In this document: piece by piece, positions 7,960-16,636 of the stretch
Layout: each line of letters starts with the position of its first letter
Numbering within the stretch: the first letter of the stretch is position 1
From: Fulvimarina sp039652615
Lineage (GTDB): Bacteria; Pseudomonadota; Alphaproteobacteria; Rhizobiales; Rhizobiaceae
Direction: 5' to 3'
NCBI RefSeq assembly: GCF_039652615.1
Contig: NZ_JBDJAC010000006.1
Span: 124,001 to 188,000, forward strand
DNA: 64,000 bases
The notes under the pieces: generated by a model
The model's input: the letters and a program-made list of their open reading frames with translations, nothing else
Told to the model about the DNA's origin: nothing
Databases searched by the model: none
Position numbers and translations under genes: made by a program

Positions 7960-10626
7960 ATGACCGAGAACAGGCGCGAGGGCCCGGCAGGCTGGGCAGG
8001 CAGGATCGCGACAACGCGAAGGCTCGCCAAGGCTGCGCTGCTCATCGAGCGCGCCTGGCCGCTAGTCCTGTCTCTTACCTGTCTCCTCGCACTGTTTTTC
8101 ATCCTGTCCTGGTTCGGCGCCTTTGTTTGGATGCCGTTCCTCGCGCGTGCGGTCGCGCTTCTCGCGATCCTGACGGCTGGCGCCTATGCGATCTATCGCG
8201 CTCGCTCCATTCGCTGGCCGACCGGCGCGGAGACCGATGCCCGGATCGAGGCGTCGAGCCGATTGTCGCACCAGCCGCTCCGTACCCAGGGCGACACCCT
8301 GTCCGCGACGTCCGATCCCTTCGCCGTCGCGCTGTGGCAGGAGCACAAGAGGCGGATGGCGGAGAAGCTTCGCCATCTTTCCGGCGGAACGGTGCGCACC
8401 CAGACGGAACGGCTGGACCCCTACGGCCTGAGGGCGATCGTTCTTCTCCTTTTCGTGACGGCCTTTGCCTATTCGTTCGGTCCGGGCGGCGGGCGGGTCG
8501 GCGACGCCTTCGTCATTCCGCGAAATACGATCCAGCTCGCCGAACGCCGCGTCGATGCGTGGGTGACCCCGCCGGCCTATACGGGCCGTGCGCCGATCTT
8601 CCTTGCAGGTCCGAGTGTCGAGGGCGAACCGGTCGATGGGCCGATTACGGTGCCCGAAGGCTCGGCGCTTTCGGTGCGTGTCTCCGACGCAAGTGGCATC
8701 TCGTTCTCGTTCTCGCCGACGCGGGACAAGGCCGAGGTGATGCGGGTTCTGCCGAGCGAGAAGGGGCCTCCCCATCAGCCGGCGGAGGGTGAGGTCGCCG
8801 GCAGCGAAGCCAACCGCGCCTCGAACAATACGGAGCCGTCCGGGCCGGCGTCCTATGAACTCGCCCTGACCGAGAGCGGAACTGCCAGTCTTGCCTCGAC
8901 GCTTCTGAGCTACGGCGACTGGGACATCGACGTCACGCCCGACGAAGACCCCGTGATCGAATTCACCGCGCCGCCGTCGGAAGCGGATCGTCGCGGTGGT
9001 CTCGAACTCGCTTACCGGGTCGAGGACGATTACGGCGTGAAGTCCGCCAAAGCCGAGATCGCCGTCGTGGACAAGCAGATTTCCAGTGACGCCCGGCCGC
9101 TTTTCGAGCCGCCCGAAATTCGGCTGGCCCTTCCACGCCGCAGCCAGAACGGATCCGAGGCCCGCACCTCGGCTAATCTTGTCGAAAGCCCCTATGCGGG
9201 CGCGGATGTCGAGCTGACATTGATCGCGACCGATGCCGCAGGTCAGACCGGACGCTCCAAACCCGCCGCGATGACCTTGCCCGAGCGCCGGTTTTCCAAT
9301 CCGCTCGCGCGGGCAGTTGTCGAACAGCGCCGCCTTCTGGCGCTCGATGCCAATGCCGTGCCTCGCGTTCTGCAGATGCTCGACGCCATCACCCTGCGCG
9401 GCGACACCTTCATCGAAAGCAAGGCGGATTATCTGGCGCTCAAGGCCGCGCGCTCGCGCATTGCCACCGCCTATGACGACGCGGGGCTGATCAGCGCGGT
9501 GGACTTTCTCTGGGAGATCGCCCTCGGTATCGAGGACGGCAATCTCTCGCTGGCCGAACAGCGCCTGCGCGATGCGCGCGAGCAGCTTTCCGAGGCGCTG
9601 GAAAACGGCGCGTCGGACGAGGAGATCGAGCAGCTGATGCAGGAGCTGCGCGAGGCGATGCAGGAATATCTGCAGGAATATGCCCGCGCGATGCAGAACC
9701 AGCCGCCCCAGAGCCAGCAGCAGATGGGCGATGTGCAGGAGCTGCGCCAGCAGGATCTGGACCGGATGCTCGATCAGATCGAGGACCTGGCGAAGTCCGG
9801 CTCCAAGGACGCCGCCCAGCAGCTTTTGTCCGAACTCCAGCAGATGATGGATTCGCTTCAGGCGATGCGACCCGGCGAGCAACAGCAGCAGCAGGGCCAG
9901 AGCCAGATGCAGGAGCAGATGAACCGCATGGGCGAGCTCCTTCAGGAGCAGCAGCGGTTGATGGACGAGACCTATGATCTCGGTCGGCGGCAATATCGCC
10001 AGCAGCAGCAACAGAACCAGCAGCGCATGCCCGGCGAGCCGCGGGACAATGGCCAGCCCCAGCAGGGCGGCGAGCCCCAACCGGGCGATGAGATGAACTC
10101 AGAGCAGCTCGCCGAGATGATGAAAGACCTGCAGAAGCGCCAGGGTGCGCTTCAGGAGCAGCTGGAAGAGCTACAGAAGCAGCTTGGCGAACAGGGTCTC
10201 GAACCCTCTGAGGATTTCGGCGAGGCCGGCGAGGCGATGGGCGAGGCCGAGGGCGCACTTGGCGAGGGCAATGATGGCCGTGCCGTGGGCGAACAGGGCC
10301 GCGCCATGGAGGCCATGCGCCGCGGTGCGCAGGATATGATGAACCAGATGCAGCAGGCTCAGGGGCAGGGGCAGCCCGGCAACAGTCCCGGCGGGCAGAA
10401 CGGCCCCGGCATGCAGGGCCAGCAGCAGCAGCAGACCGGCCGTGATCCGCTTGGACGCCAGCGCCAGACGCAAGGTCCCCAATTTGGCCAGGATGTCGGC
10501 GTGCCCGACGAAATCGATGCCCAGCGGGCTCGTGAAATTCTGGAAGAGATCCGCGACCGTCTCGGAGACCAGCTGTCACCCGAACTGGAGCGCCGTTATC
10601 TGGAGCGTCTTCTCCAGACGCCGTAA
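7960..10626 (+). CDS. TIGR02302-type membrane protein (DUF4175)
   Basis: A large alphaproteobacterial protein of unknown function, 888 residues. Two membrane segments lie at about residues 37-80 and a third at about 150-170 (LRAIVLLLFVTAFAYSFG). They are followed by a periplasmic-looking region and a long helical tail. From about residue 520 to 850 the tail is very rich in Gln, Glu and Met, with runs of up to six Gln and many MQEQMNRMGEL-like heptads, so a coiled coil is likely. The end, REILEEIRDRLGDQLSPELERRYLERLL, is the conserved C-terminus of the family. ATG 7960 has AGAGG upstream. The position after lysA is typical. A role in the cell envelope is only a guess. Confidence 0.9.
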   Translation: MTENRREGPAGWAGRIATTRRLAKAALLIERAWPLVLSLTCLLALFFILSWFGAFVWMPFLARAVALLAILTAGAYAIYRARSIRWPTGAETDARIEASSRLSHQPLRTQGDTLSATSDPFAVALWQEHKRRMAEKLRHLSGGTVRTQTERLDPYGLRAIVLLLFVTAFAYSFGPGGGRVGDAFVIPRNTIQLAERRVDAWVTPPAYTGRAPIFLAGPSVEGEPVDGPITVPEGSALSVRVSDASGISFSFSPTRDKAEVMRVLPSEKGPPHQPAEGEVAGSEANRASNNTEPSGPASYELALTESGTASLASTLLSYGDWDIDVTPDEDPVIEFTAPPSEADRRGGLELAYRVEDDYGVKSAKAEIAVVDKQISSDARPLFEPPEIRLALPRRSQNGSEARTSANLVESPYAGADVELTLIATDAAGQTGRSKPAAMTLPERRFSNPLARAVVEQRRLLALDANAVPRVLQMLDAITLRGDTFIESKADYLALKAARSRIATAYDDAGLISAVDFLWEIALGIEDGNLSLAEQRLRDAREQLSEALENGASDEEIEQLMQELREAMQEYLQEYARAMQNQPPQSQQQMGDVQELRQQDLDRMLDQIEDLAKSGSKDAAQQLLSELQQMMDSLQAMRPGEQQQQQGQSQMQEQMNRMGELLQEQQRLMDETYDLGRRQYRQQQQQNQQRMPGEPRDNGQPQQGGEPQPGDEMNSEQLAEMMKDLQKRQGALQEQLEELQKQLGEQGLEPSEDFGEAGEAMGEAEGALGEGNDGRAVGEQGRAMEAMRRGAQDMMNQMQQAQGQGQPGNSPGGQNGPGMQGQQQQQTGRDPLGRQRQTQGPQFGQDVGVPDEIDAQRAREILEEIRDRLGDQLSPELERRYLERLLQTP

Positions 10627-11003
10627 AGAGGCCAGCGGCGGCCGGCTGATATCGCCGCACCGCATGGCGGTCGGTGTCCGGCAGGCGAAATCTTAATTCG
10701 TCTTGATGGCATTTCGCTTCGGGGCGCGGCCGCTGCTTGCAAGGCGGCATCGATCAGCGCTTGGACGTTCTCGGTCACCGTCCGGAGAATTCAGCGCCGC
10801 ATTTCGAATATCCGGTATTCACGGGTTTTCTGGATTTTCGGAACGGAGCCCGAGAGTCCAGAAAATCAGGAAACGGCGAACGTCGACCATCGGCAGGCCG
10901 CACTCGATCGTGGAGCGCTCAAGCGGATGCGTCAAGAAAAGGCGTCCCGGCCTTCCGGAGGCCGATGTTCTCACCGTCTCAAATATTATCTGGGAAGCGG
11001 GAA
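10627..11003. other. 377-bp spacer before tRNA-Leu
   Basis: No gene is supported. The region contains a GCGAAAT / ATTTCGC stem with a long loop near 10685-10717 and a decayed family C repeat at 10831-10860. No T-tract hairpin that could end the upstream gene was found. Confidence 0.5.
10831..10860. repeat. Dispersed palindromic repeat, family C, decayed copy
   Basis: The segment TGGATTTTCGGAACGGAGCC followed by CGAGAGTCC matches the better-preserved copy at 30838-30866, with changes in both arms. The GACGGAGCCCGAG core is the link. Confidence 0.6.
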
Positions 11004-11088
11004 TGGTGCCCCTGGCCGGGATCGAACCAGCACTCCTTTCGGAACGCGATTTTGAGTCGCGCGCGTCTACCAATTCCACCACAGGGGC
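11004..11088 (-). tRNA. tRNA-Leu (CAA)
   Basis: An 85-nt tRNA read on the minus strand, beginning GCCCCTG and ending CAGGGGC-A-CCA, so the CCA end is encoded. The anticodon stem CGCGA / TCGCG encloses the loop CTCAAAA, which gives anticodon CAA. The extended variable arm and the T-arm GGTTCGATCCC fit a leucine tRNA. Confidence 0.97.
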
Positions 11089-11392
11089 TCGCCGGGCGGC
11101 ATGGCCTGTCCGACAGCCGCTCATACAACGCCGGTGCCGCGTGGGTCAATATAGGGAACTTGCGTGTCGGAGCGCCGGGTGAAAAGGGGGCCGCCTATGG
11201 ATGGGTGCCATCCACCGGTGGGGCAAGAGCTGCTGCACGTCGGCCTTCCGACTTCGGATCCACCAAGAATGGGAATTGCGAGAACACGGGTTCCGCCGCA
11301 TCGCTCGAACCAGTAGTGCTCGGGAAAGCATTCGGGCCTAAAACGCGGTCCGTATCCGAACGACAATCGTTCTTTCGCGAAAGACGCCCTGC
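11089..11392. other. 304-bp spacer
   Basis: This gap lies between the 5' end of tRNA-Leu (minus) and the YqaA-like gene (plus) and should hold both promoters. I see no further gene, no strong inverted repeat and no clear consensus promoter. Confidence 0.4.
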
Positions 11393-11974
11393 ATGCTTCG
11401 ACGCCTCTATGACTGGGTCATGTCCCTTGCAGCAACGCGCCACGCCGAGCGCGCTCTTGCCGCGGTCTCCTTCATCGAGAGTTCGATCTTTCCGATCCCG
11501 CCCGATGCCCTGCTCATTCCCATGGTCATCGCCAATCGTGAAAAATGGGCGCGGATCGCGCTCGTCTGCACGGTGTCGAGCGTCCTTGGCGCGTTCCTCG
11601 GATATGCGATCGGCTATTTCTTCTTCGAGCTGGTCGGGCAGCCGATCCTCGACAGCCTGGGAAAGGGCGATTCCTTCGACAAACTTCAGGCCTGGTACGA
11701 CGTCTGGGGCGGATGGGCGGTCTTCTTCGCGGCGCTGACGCCGTTCCCCTACAAGGTCCTGACGATCTTTTCCGGATTTGCCGGCTATAACATCCTGCTC
11801 TTCACCGTCGTCTCGATCATCGGGCGCGGCGCACGCTTCTTTCTGGTTGCCTGGCTGCTGCACAAATACGGATCGCCGATCCAGAGCTTCATCGAGAAGC
11901 GGCTGGGCCTGCTTTTCATCCTGTTCATGGTCTTCCTGATCGGCGGCTTCGTCGCGCTGCGCTACATCATGTGA
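11393..11974 (+). CDS. YqaA/DedA-type membrane protein
   Basis: A 193-residue inner-membrane protein of the SNARE-associated/VTT (YqaA, DedA-like) group. Family hallmarks are FIESSIFPIPPDALLIPMV near residues 27-45 and a glycine-rich segment (GAFLGYAIGYFFFE) near 66-79. The amphipathic re-entrant region ALTPFPYKVLTIFSGFAGYN is near 112-131 and RGARFFLVAWLLHKYG near 144-159. Members are linked to lipid scrambling and membrane homeostasis; the substrate cannot be told here. It appears to be a single gene, convergent with the methanol-oxidation operon. Confidence 0.85.
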   Translation: MLRRLYDWVMSLAATRHAERALAAVSFIESSIFPIPPDALLIPMVIANREKWARIALVCTVSSVLGAFLGYAIGYFFFELVGQPILDSLGKGDSFDKLQAWYDVWGGWAVFFAALTPFPYKVLTIFSGFAGYNILLFTVVSIIGRGARFFLVAWLLHKYGSPIQSFIEKRLGLLFILFMVFLIGGFVALRYIM

Positions 11975-12043
11975 TTGCGTGCACAGGTGGATGGATGCGG
12001 ATGGACTCGTCCGCTCGATCTCGTTCGGTCGGCGGTCCTGTCC

Positions 12044-12078
12044 GAAATCCGCTATCGCGACGCGATCAAGCGGATTTC
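12044..12078. repeat. Dispersed palindromic repeat, family B, copy 1
   Basis: A near-perfect palindrome: GAAATCCGCT / AGCGGATTTC as outer arms and ATCGCG / CGCGAT as inner arms. It sits 4 bp beyond the stop of the minus-strand rhodanese gene, between convergent genes. It may stabilise 3' ends but has no T-tract. Related copies are at 20950-21049 and 60849-60943. Confidence 0.7.
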
Positions 12079-12081
12079 CGA

Positions 12082-12705
12082 TTATTCGTCCGGTCGGTCC
12101 CTGGGTTCGTTCCGCTCCAGCGGGTAGCCGGCTTCGGCCCAGCCCTGCATCCCCTCGGGATACCAGTGAACATTGGTAAACCCGTTCTCGATCGCGCGTT
12201 TGGCGGCGTTGTAGCTCATCCAGCAGTCGCGGTCGCAGTAGATGACGACGGGTTTGGAGCGATCGCCCTCGACCGCCCTGTCGAGCCCGTCGAGAAGGTA
12301 AGTCTTCATCACCGGCGCCAGTTCGCCATAGCCGGTGTCGACCAGCCAGATTGAGCCCGGAATGTCGTTGCGTGGCTTCGGTCGCCAATAGGTGCCCTCC
12401 GGCAGGCCTTTCGGCTTGGGCGGGCGTGGAAGGACGTCGATGAAGGCAACGCCCCGGTCATGGAGCGCTTTCGCCGCTGCCGTGTCGACGACGGTGCCGC
12501 CTTCGAGGGTCGAGGGAACGGGTGAGCGATAGTCCGTCATCTTGTAGCCGGCTGGCTCGGGAACCGTGTCGACGGAGAGCTCGGGACCCTCGTCCCTGTT
12601 TCCAGCCTTGCTCGCGGCTTGATCCGCAACTGCCGCCCCGCCCAGGAGTGCGGCGATTGCGAAAGGGGCGACCCACTGGAAAAGACGGTTTCTTCTCAAG
12701 AGCAT
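12082..12705 (-). CDS. PQQ-associated CXXCW-type rhodanese-like protein
   Basis: A 207-residue exported rhodanese-fold protein of the family found with PQQ-dependent alcohol oxidation (PQQ-dependent catabolism-associated CXXCW motif protein). A signal peptide covers residues 1-28. The rhodanese core contains VVIYCDRDCWMSYNAAKRA, so the cysteine motif here is C-x3-C-W (Cys157, Cys161, Trp162). Later, VHWYPEGMQGWAEAGYPLE closes the domain. AAGGGG lies just before ATG 12705. It is the last gene of the xoxF-xoxG-xoxJ operon, 21 bp after xoxJ. The exact reaction is unknown; a thiol or redox helper role for periplasmic maturation is inferred. Confidence 0.88.
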   Translation of the reverse strand: MLLRRNRLFQWVAPFAIAALLGGAAVADQAASKAGNRDEGPELSVDTVPEPAGYKMTDYRSPVPSTLEGGTVVDTAAAKALHDRGVAFIDVLPRPPKPKGLPEGTYWRPKPRNDIPGSIWLVDTGYGELAPVMKTYLLDGLDRAVEGDRSKPVVIYCDRDCWMSYNAAKRAIENGFTNVHWYPEGMQGWAEAGYPLERNEPRDRPDE

Positions 12706-12726
12706 CGCCCCTTAATTGCTGTTCAA

Positions 12727-13638
12727 TCAGTTCGTACCGGCCGTCCCGGCCGCGTTCTCAGCCGCCCCTTTGGTCGGGGTGATCGGCTGGTCGTCCTCGG
12801 TCAGCAGCGGCACGCCATAGGAGAGCAGGATGTCGTTGATCTCGTCCTGATAGTCGCGAATGGCGACATTCAGGGTGCGCTTCCACTGCTGGTCGGAGGC
12901 GCGCACGCCCATGGTGATCCGAAAGGCCATGGCCGGCCCGGGACCTTCGTTGACGAGGGGGATGACCTTGTAGTCCTTCTCGGACTGCTGGGCATACCAC
13001 CCGGCCAACGGACCCCAGAGCACCGCAGCGTCGATCTCGCCGGCATCGAGATCGTCCATCATCAGTTTCGCCGAGTTTTCGACGCGGGTATCGACCATCA
13101 GCTGGTAGGGCTTTGCCTTGCCGATGAGTCCGGCCCTCGCAAGATAGGTCGCTGGCGGCGTTCCGGCGACGATGCCGACCTTCTTGTCCTGAAGTTCTGG
13201 ATATTCCAGCTTTTCAATGTCCGCGAGATCGCCGTCGGCGGGAACGACGATCGAATAGGCCGTCCGGTAATAGGCGTTGGTGTTCTGAACGAGCTCGTCA
13301 CCCTGCGGATAGCTCATGATGATGTCGCAGAGATTGGAGCCGAGCGTCATGCGCACGAAGCCGGTCGCCTGAGGAAAATAGGTATAGGCGACGGACTCAC
13401 GCCCGAGCTTGCCGGCCAGGAACTCCGCGAGCTCCTGCTCGAAGCCTTGTTCGGCCTCGTTGGAGAAGGGCATGTTGGCGGGGTCCGCGCAGACGCGCAG
13501 AACGGTCGGATCGACGAGTTCGATCTCGCCGCCGAATTCACGGTCCTGTGCTGCGGCAGTGCCACCAAGCATGACGATCGGGAGCGCGAGCGTCAGAACG
13601 CCCGCGCAACCCCGTTGAATGATCGAGCGAAGCCCCAT
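12727..13638 (-). CDS. xoxJ: XoxJ/MoxJ-type periplasmic binding protein
   Basis: A periplasmic solute-binding-like protein tied to quinoprotein methanol dehydrogenases. It is 303 residues with a signal peptide cut near residue 30 (GGTAAAQD). The hallmark LRVCADPANMPFSNEAEQGF is at residues 47-66. The usual two-lobed fold follows, with a GIVAGTPPATYLARAG segment and EIDAAVLWGPLAGWYA. In related systems XoxJ is thought to help activate or load XoxF rather than to import a solute. The last 15 or so residues are Ala/Gly/Thr-rich and probably disordered. The start lies 3 bp after the xoxG stop codon, so translation is probably coupled. Confidence 0.92.
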   Translation of the reverse strand: MGLRSIIQRGCAGVLTLALPIVMLGGTAAAQDREFGGEIELVDPTVLRVCADPANMPFSNEAEQGFEQELAEFLAGKLGRESVAYTYFPQATGFVRMTLGSNLCDIIMSYPQGDELVQNTNAYYRTAYSIVVPADGDLADIEKLEYPELQDKKVGIVAGTPPATYLARAGLIGKAKPYQLMVDTRVENSAKLMMDDLDAGEIDAAVLWGPLAGWYAQQSEKDYKVIPLVNEGPGPAMAFRITMGVRASDQQWKRTLNVAIRDYQDEINDILLSYGVPLLTEDDQPITPTKGAAENAAGTAGTN

Positions 13639-13641
13639 GGA

Positions 13642-14502
13642 TCAGAAGCCCAGGCAGCTGTATTCGTAGTCCTTCGCAGCTTCGGACTTGTCCGACTTGT
13701 CCGGACGGGGCGGCTCGCCGCGTCCTACGACACCGTCCGCACGGCCGCGGAGGTAGACATAGATCGCGTTCAGCGAGCACATCACGTTCGGATCTTCGCC
13801 CCATGCAGGCATGATCGAGTTGCCCGACGAGTTCCACTGGTTCTGCTGACCGCCGACGATGATGCCCGCGAACTCGTAATAATCGATGTCCTGCAGCGAT
13901 TCGGTGAGGTTCGGTGCGAAGGAAGAACCCATGCCGTCGGGGCCGTGGCACTGGAGGCAGTTCGCGCCGTACTTCTTGTAGCCGCGCCAGGTGTACCAGT
14001 CGGGGGTTTCGCCATTGAAAGCATAAACCGGCTTTTCCGCCGTATCGAGCGCAAGGCCCGGATCTTCGCCGGCATCGTTCGGCTTGAAGGATGCGACCTC
14101 GTTGCTTTCGGCCTTGGTGTCCGCCGAAGGTGTCTTGCTCGGCTCGGGATTGCTCACGTTTTCCGCCGTCACGGGACCCGACGAAGACGCCTCGCTGCCT
14201 GAGTCGCCGCCGCTAGTCTGACTGTTCGACACCGATTCGGCGTTGGAGCCCTGGTCGGACGCGTCAGACGCTGCGGGCTGTTCCGAACTCGATCCGGCCT
14301 CGCTGTCCGACGATCCACTCTCCTGAGCGGCCGCCGATCCGGTTTCTTCGGCCGCGTTGGTTCCGCTGGAATCGTTCTGCGCGACCTCGATCGTCGGAGC
14401 CGACTGGCCGGCGGGCACGACCGTCGTGCCTTGCGCGAAGGCGAAGCCTGCCGTGGACAAGAGAAGAGCGCCGGCAAGCCCGGCAAGCGTTTTATGGGTC
14501 AT
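13642..14502 (-). CDS. xoxG: XoxG c-type cytochrome with long disordered linker
   Basis: Periplasmic cytochrome c that accepts electrons from XoxF. It is 286 residues. A signal peptide (1-23, ending AGFAFA) is followed by the heme site CLQCH (Cys182, Cys185, His186) and an axial Met candidate at IMPAWGED (Met231). The C-terminal region MCSLNAIYVYLRGRADG is typical for methanol-dehydrogenase cytochromes (MoxG/XoxG). Residues about 31-145 are almost entirely Ser, Ala, Glu, Gly, Asp, Asn and Thr, an acidic disordered stretch that ordinary XoxG proteins, as I know them, lack. ATG 14502 is preceded by GAGGAAACG. The frame extends upstream to 14727 but that part looks non-coding. Confidence 0.93.
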   Translation of the reverse strand: MTHKTLAGLAGALLLSTAGFAFAQGTTVVPAGQSAPTIEVAQNDSSGTNAAEETGSAAAQESGSSDSEAGSSSEQPAASDASDQGSNAESVSNSQTSGGDSGSEASSSGPVTAENVSNPEPSKTPSADTKAESNEVASFKPNDAGEDPGLALDTAEKPVYAFNGETPDWYTWRGYKKYGANCLQCHGPDGMGSSFAPNLTESLQDIDYYEFAGIIVGGQQNQWNSSGNSIMPAWGEDPNVMCSLNAIYVYLRGRADGVVGRGEPPRPDKSDKSEAAKDYEYSCLGF

Positions 14503-14643
14503 CGTTTCCTCGATTGTTACGCGATACTCGGACGCGGTCGATCTTGGTTGTCGTTCGTGAAATCTTGGACTGTGTTTTTGTCCGAGGCCAGCCAGCCTCG
14601 CTGCCCGCTCCAGAAGTCGGGACAATCTCCCACCATCTGGACG

Positions 14644-14676
14644 AAAGGCCGCGCCCTTTTTGAGAACGCGGCCTTT
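14644..14676 (-). promoter_or_regulatory. Hairpin in the xoxF-xoxG gap
   Basis: A perfect 10-bp stem AAAGGCCGCG / CGCGGCCTTT with a 13-nt loop lies in the 241-bp gap between the xoxF stop and the xoxG start. There is no following T-tract on the transcribed strand. It could protect the 3' end of an abundant xoxF message and so set a higher xoxF than xoxG level. That role is inference. Confidence 0.6.
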
Positions 14677-14743
14677 CCAAAGACACCCGAATGAGCCCGA
14701 CACTGCTCGCGGAGCGGGGCCGGACATCCGGATCGGATGGACC

Positions 14744-16636
14744 TTAGTTGGCCGACTTCTCGCCTTCAGCTGAGGACGAGCTGCCCGAAGAAGACTTCGA
14801 GGCCGTCTGGTCCGGAACGGTGAAGACCGTCAGCTGACCGCCGAGAGCAGTATAGCTCGACAGCGCTGCGTAACCGCCGACCGCGCCGAGACCGGCGTTC
14901 GGATCGGTGAGGCCTGCTGCAAGACCGATGCCGGCCCAGCCGCCGATACCCGACAGGATACCGACATACTGCTTGCCGTTATTCTCGTAGGTCATCACGT
15001 TGCCGATGATGCCCGACGGGGTTTTGTAGCTGTAAAGCTCTTCGCCGTTCTCGACGTCGACGGCCTTGAGATAGCCTTCGAGCGTGCCGTAGAACACGAC
15101 GTCGCCAGCGGTTGCGAGCGCACCGGACCACACCGAGAACTGCTCGGGAACCGACCAGACGATCTCACCCTTGCCGGCATCCCAGGCAATGAAGTTACCC
15201 ATGCCGCCATGGCTGTCCGGAGCCGGATACATGGAGAGCGTTGCGCCGACATAGGGCTGACCGGCCGTGTAAGCGACGCGGAACGGCTCGTAGTCCATGC
15301 AGACGTGGTTGGTCGGAACGTAGAACAGACCGGTCTTCGGCGAGAACGCCGCAGGCTGCTGATCCTTCGTGCCGAGCGCCGCCGGGCAGATGCCGGTGGT
15401 GTTCACGTCTTCGCCGTTCTGCTCGGTCGAGTACTCGGAGACGACCTGCGGACGACCATACTGATCGGAGTCCTTGTCCATGACGACTTCCGTCGCCCAG
15501 TTCACGGCCGGATCGTACTTCTTCGCGACCAGAAGTTCGCCGGTTTCGCGGTCCATGGTGTAGGCGAAGCCGTTACGATCGAAGTGGACGAGAGCCTTGC
15601 GGTCCTTGCCGTCGACCGGGATGTCCGCGAGGATCATCTCGTTGACGCCGTCATAGTCCCACTCGTCGTGCGGGGTCATCTGGTAGACCCACTTCGCCTC
15701 GCCGCTGTCGGCGTCACGTGCGAAGATGGTCATCGACCACTTGTTGTCGCCGGGACGCTGCGAGGGGTTCCAGGTCGACGGGTTGCCTGAGCCGTAATAG
15801 ATGAGATTCAGTTCCGGATCATAAGCGAACCAGCCCCAGGTGGTGCCGCCGCCGATCTGCCACTGGTCGCCTTCCCAGCTATTGAGTGATGAGTCCTTGC
15901 CGACGGGCTTGCCGAGCGAGGTGGTCTTTTCGGGATTGATCAGCATCTCGTCGTCGGGACCGGTCGAATAGGCGCGCCAGGCCTGCTTGCCGTCGGAGAG
16001 ATTGTAGGCGGTCACGTGACCACGCACGCCGAACTCACCGCCGGAAATGCCGATCAGCACCTTGTCGCCGAAGACCATAGGAGCAGCCGTACCGGTCTCG
16101 CCCTTGGAGGCGTCGCCGTTCTTGACCGACCAGATCTGCTCGCCGTTGTCGGCGTTCAGTGCGACGACGGTGGTGTCGGCCTGATGCAGGATGACCATGG
16201 CCGGATTGTCGCCCTCGGCCGGTGCGTAGGCGACACCACGGTTGACCGTGTCGCAGCACATCACCGGAATGACGTTCGGGTCCTGCTTGGGCTCATACTT
16301 CCACTTGATCCGACCCTCTTCGTTCAGATCGAGCGCGTAGACCATGTTCGGGAACGGCGTGTGGACGAACATCGTGTCGCCGACGACGAGCGGGTTGCCC
16401 TCGTGTCCGCGAAGAACGCCGGTCGAGAACGACCAGGCCGGGACCATGTCACCGACATTGTCCTTGTTGATCATGTCGAGTTCGGAATAGCGCTGGTTGG
16501 CATAATTGCCGGTCGGCATTGCCCACTGCGCCGGGTTGCTCGCCGCTTCCTGCAGAGCGTCGTTGGCGCTGGCGTAGCCGCCGGCGGCCAGAATAAGGCT
16601 CGAAGCAAGCGCAGCTTTCGTGAAAGTTCTGAGCAT
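14744..16636 (-). CDS. xoxF: Lanthanide-dependent methanol dehydrogenase XoxF
   Basis: PQQ enzyme that oxidises methanol in the periplasm. It is 630 residues with a signal peptide cut near residue 24. The vicinal cysteine pair is Cys127-Cys128 (PVMCCDT). Metal and cofactor ligands fit the family: Glu201 (GGEFGV), Asn285 (GSGNPST) and the catalytic Asp327 in HDEWDYDG. Asp329, two residues after it, is the extra acid that marks lanthanide-using XoxF enzymes; the calcium MxaF has Ala there. Eight-bladed propeller tryptophan motifs recur (AWRAYSTGPDDE, GWFAYDPELN). The last 20 residues form an unusual Ser/Lys tail (ASKSSSGSSSSAEGEK). ATG 16636 has GGGAGGACACTTG upstream. First gene of the operon. 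Confidence 0.97.
   Translation of the reverse strand: MLRTFTKAALASSLILAAGGYASANDALQEAASNPAQWAMPTGNYANQRYSELDMINKDNVGDMVPAWSFSTGVLRGHEGNPLVVGDTMFVHTPFPNMVYALDLNEEGRIKWKYEPKQDPNVIPVMCCDTVNRGVAYAPAEGDNPAMVILHQADTTVVALNADNGEQIWSVKNGDASKGETGTAAPMVFGDKVLIGISGGEFGVRGHVTAYNLSDGKQAWRAYSTGPDDEMLINPEKTTSLGKPVGKDSSLNSWEGDQWQIGGGTTWGWFAYDPELNLIYYGSGNPSTWNPSQRPGDNKWSMTIFARDADSGEAKWVYQMTPHDEWDYDGVNEMILADIPVDGKDRKALVHFDRNGFAYTMDRETGELLVAKKYDPAVNWATEVVMDKDSDQYGRPQVVSEYSTEQNGEDVNTTGICPAALGTKDQQPAAFSPKTGLFYVPTNHVCMDYEPFRVAYTAGQPYVGATLSMYPAPDSHGGMGNFIAWDAGKGEIVWSVPEQFSVWSGALATAGDVVFYGTLEGYLKAVDVENGEELYSYKTPSGIIGNVMTYENNGKQYVGILSGIGGWAGIGLAAGLTDPNAGLGAVGGYAALSSYTALGGQLTVFTVPDQTASKSSSGSSSSAEGEKSAN

Noticed and set aside
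8062..10080. Long open frames opposite the TIGR02302-type gene (8062-10080 and 9491-10750)
   Set aside because: Both are antisense shadows; the Leu- or Arg/Ala-rich products arise from the Gln-rich sense codons.
10685..10717. Fourth copy of family B
   Set aside because: The GCGAAAT / ATTTCGC stem has a loose similarity, but the inner arms and flank are missing.
12619..14202. 527-codon open frame opposite xoxJ-xoxG
   Set aside because: It crosses two well-supported genes and has no family features.
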